DNA of 20,916 bases, from contig MU624841.1 of NCBI GenBank assembly GCA_025349905.2, positions 1-20,916 of the forward strand, written 5' to 3'. The DNA is from Blastocladiella britannica (taxonomy: Eukaryota > Blastocladiomycota > Blastocladiomycetes > Blastocladiales > Blastocladiaceae). Positions 19,143-20,916 of this stretch are shown in pieces (position 1 is the first letter of the stretch; each line of letters starts with the position of its first letter). Under the pieces are notes generated by a model, which saw nothing but the letters and a program-made list of their open reading frames with translations, was not told the origin of the DNA and did no database searches. A program made the position numbers and the translations under genes.

Positions 19143-19859
19143 TTACATTCATTAACTTTTTTTCCAAAAATACACTGTTCATTTTTCTTATGGCTCGATA
19201 AAGAGGCGGTGGACCAGAAAATCCAAGCTAATTGGACTGAAAGAATGTGGTCTATTCGAGGTGTGAGATGGAATTGGAGGTCGGGCCAAGAATGCAGCTG
19301 TCGGATCCGCAGATTTGCGATTTCACTTGGTTGAAGCAGGTCGAGGCACAAAAGCAGTTGGCGGATATGCTGACGCAGCTCGTTCGCGCGGGTGGATGGG
19401 TTTGTTGTGCCGTCGAGCGACTCACCCGCAATCGAGTCAGATTGATCCTTGCTTTGGCGCTTCACAAAAAAGCGGGCGGCGCTCCAACAACAGCCAGTTA
19501 GCGTCACAAAAAAACAAAACAAAAAAACAGTCAAAATACTTGAATGCCCCCCTCTTCATCCCCGCCCTCCTCTTCGCTCCCCATCGCGCTTTTCCCTTTG
19601 GACCTTCTTGCGCTCGACCCGGTCGCCAACGCTCTGGACTGCACTCCCACCTTGCTGCTGTCCCCCGCTGCCGCTGACCGTTATTCTTTTTCATCCTCTC
19701 TTACCAGTATCGGCGTCGTTGCCGGAGTGAACGACCCCCCTGCGCTTGCCCCGACCCCACCGCCGCCGCCCTAGCATTCATTTATTGAATTCTTCTACCA
19801 CCCGTCTCTCCCCGACCTTTTTATTATCATCATCCCCTTACCCCACCACCTCTGTGAAA
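19143..19859. other. Intergenic region and probable 5' leader of the bZIP gene
   Basis: This 717-bp stretch holds the 3' end of the wall-protein gene and the promoter and leader of the bZIP gene. The last 300 bases are very pyrimidine-rich. Plus-strand ATGs open small frames at 19190-19201 (3 codons), 19245-19334 (29 codons), 19268-19501 (77 codons), 19396-19677 (93 codons) and 19544-19774 (76 codons). Between 19545 and 19859 there is no further ATG. The stretch 19136-19534 is also open on the minus strand, without known motifs. No RNA gene was recognised. Confidence 0.5.
19544..19774 (+). promoter_or_regulatory. Upstream ORF before the bZIP start codon
   Basis: A 76-codon frame starts at the last ATG before the main start and ends 85 nt upstream of it, in a different frame. 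Its product would be Pro/Ser/Leu-rich low complexity, so the peptide itself is unlikely to matter. Gcn4/CPC1/ATF4-class mRNAs are known to be controlled by upstream ORFs. Whether this one is on the transcript depends on the unmapped transcription start. Confidence 0.35.
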
Positions 19860-20897
19860 ATGGCGTCGTTTACCGATTTCGACTTTGATTCCTTCGACCT
19901 GTCGGCGTTCACCACCACCCCGACCGCCACTCCCTTGACCACCTCCTCGTCGGCGATGCCGATGGCCGGCGCGGTGACGGATCTGCCCGACTTCCTGGCC
20001 AACTGGTCGCTGGACCTGATGATGACTGGACCGGGTGGCGTCTTTGGCGGCGGTCCCGGCAAGGACGCGGACGACGGCGGCCTGTTTGCGGCGGCGCTCA
20101 ACGGCAATGACCTCGGGTTTGGGTTTGGCGCCGGTGACATGATGGCGCTGCCGTCGTACGCTCCTCTGTCGGCCGCGCCCACTCCGGCGTTGACGGCGAC
20201 GGTCGCGCCCGTGGTTAACCCGGCGATGCTGAGCGTCGTGGTTGCCGATGACGAGGTGCCCGACCTCTTGGAGCCCGCGGTGCCCGAGGTGGTGGCGACG
20301 GTTCCTCGAGAGGCTGCTGCTGCGCCTGCGCCCGTTGTCCAGGCGCCCGTCGCGCCGGCCCCGACCAAGAAGACGGCCCCGATGATTGCGTCCACGTCGC
20401 GCAAGGCCGGAACCAAGTGCCGGTCGATGCCGGCGACGCTGACGTACCCGTCGAACCTGATTGCGATTGATGCGCCGATCCTGCCGCGCCGTGGCGGGCC
20501 CGTGGACGCGCGGCCGTTGGCGCTGCCCGCTAGCCTGGCCAAGGCGATGGTGACGTCGGTGACCCCGGCCCTTCCGACCAGTGGCGCCAAGAAGCGGTCG
20601 GCCGCCGACGCCGGTGCGGCCTCGGATGACGAGGTGGACGACGACGATCCGGCGCTGGTGGGTCTGGGCCCGCGCGAGGCCAAGCGGATGCGCAACACTC
20701 TTTCGGCGCGCAAGTCGCGCGCGCGCAAGGCCGCCAAGCTCGATTTCCTCGAGGGCAAGGTCAACGAGCTCGAGTCCGAGAACTCGGCGCTGCACGCGCG
20801 CGTGTCGGACTTGCAGCAGCAGCTGTTGCAGTTCCAGCAGCTGCAGCTGGCGCGCGTGGCCGGGGCCGCGGCCGCGGGGGGGAACGCTTACTTGTAA
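19860..20897 (+). CDS. bZIP transcription factor, Gcn4/CPC1-like
   Basis: A single exon encodes 345 aa (yeast Gcn4 has 281). The start at 19860 is the first ATG of its frame and directly precedes an acidic/aromatic segment typical of an activation domain (FTDFDFDSFDLSAF, then DLPDFLANWSLDLMM at 41-55). The middle is Ala/Pro-rich. An acidic run at 256-264 precedes the basic region KRMRNTLSARKSRARK (275-290), close to that of Gcn4. The leucine zipper has Leu at 297, 304, 311 and 318. Its a-positions are V301, N308 and V315, the buried-Asn pattern that favours parallel homodimers, as in Gcn4. It should bind TGA(C/G)TCA-type sites in the nucleus. A role in general amino-acid control is likely but inferred. 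Upstream ORFs in the leader suggest translational control. A Gln/Leu-rich extension follows the zipper. Confidence 0.92.
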   Translation: MASFTDFDFDSFDLSAFTTTPTATPLTTSSSAMPMAGAVTDLPDFLANWSLDLMMTGPGGVFGGGPGKDADDGGLFAAALNGNDLGFGFGAGDMMALPSYAPLSAAPTPALTATVAPVVNPAMLSVVVADDEVPDLLEPAVPEVVATVPREAAAAPAPVVQAPVAPAPTKKTAPMIASTSRKAGTKCRSMPATLTYPSNLIAIDAPILPRRGGPVDARPLALPASLAKAMVTSVTPALPTSGAKKRSAADAGAASDDEVDDDDPALVGLGPREAKRMRNTLSARKSRARKAAKLDFLEGKVNELESENSALHARVSDLQQQLLQFQQLQLARVAGAAAAGGNAYL

Positions 20898-20916
20898 AAG
20901 TGTAAGGCGCTTTTTT

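Noticed and set aside
19830..20795. Minus-strand frames of more than 300 codons opposite the bZIP gene
   Set aside because: They are antisense shadows. The plus strand has a clear basic region and leucine zipper.
1..20916. tRNA, rRNA, CRISPR array or intact transposon
   Set aside because: Reading the intergenic stretches I saw no tRNA B-box-like motif, no rRNA-like sequence, no spaced direct repeats of CRISPR type and no terminal inverted repeats. A covariance-model search was not possible here.

Overview
The window looks like nuclear DNA of a GC-rich, intron-bearing fungus, most likely from an early-diverging lineage (Blastocladiomycota or Chytridiomycota; inference). The reasons are a fungal-type fused pyrimidine gene (URA2) with a dead dihydroorotase-like region, short introns (57-130 nt) with GTATGT/GTACGT-type donors and CTGAC-like branch sites, a Gcn4-like bZIP factor, secreted Ser/Thr/Ala-rich proteins, and above all an ethylene-receptor-type hybrid histidine kinase. 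To my recollection, that receptor type has been reported among fungi only in early-diverging groups.

Layout from left to right: a decayed fragment of a DDE transposase (about 2-240); URA2 on the minus strand in five exons (7325 down to 533); an 824-bp divergent intergenic region; then five genes all on the plus strand. These are a membrane protein with a C-terminal SH3 domain (8150-12127, one intron inside the SH3 domain), a secreted GH46-type chitosanase (12204-13633, two introns), an ethylene-receptor-like hybrid histidine kinase (13961-17709, five introns), a secreted low-complexity wall-type protein (18228-19142) and a Gcn4-like bZIP transcription factor (19860-20897) with several upstream ORFs.

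The highlight is the kinase. After splicing, its N-terminus is a three-helix ethylene-binding domain that keeps, at the equivalent positions, the residues known from Arabidopsis ETR1: D35, Y42, I45, P46, I76, C79 and H83, matching ETR1 D25, Y32, I35, P36, I62, C65 and H69. This is followed by a GAF-like region, an intact HisKA/HATPase core, a degenerate receiver and an intact C-terminal receiver. The domain is invisible in unspliced reading frames because its helices lie in four short exons.

Functional links between neighbours are inference only. A putative ethylene sensor, a chitosan-cleaving enzyme, a surface SH3 protein and a secreted wall-type protein lie side by side, which would fit sensing of the surroundings and remodelling of the cell surface. 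URA2 is housekeeping: the first two steps of pyrimidine synthesis. The bZIP factor could belong to general amino-acid control. No tRNA, rRNA, CRISPR array or intact mobile element was recognised.
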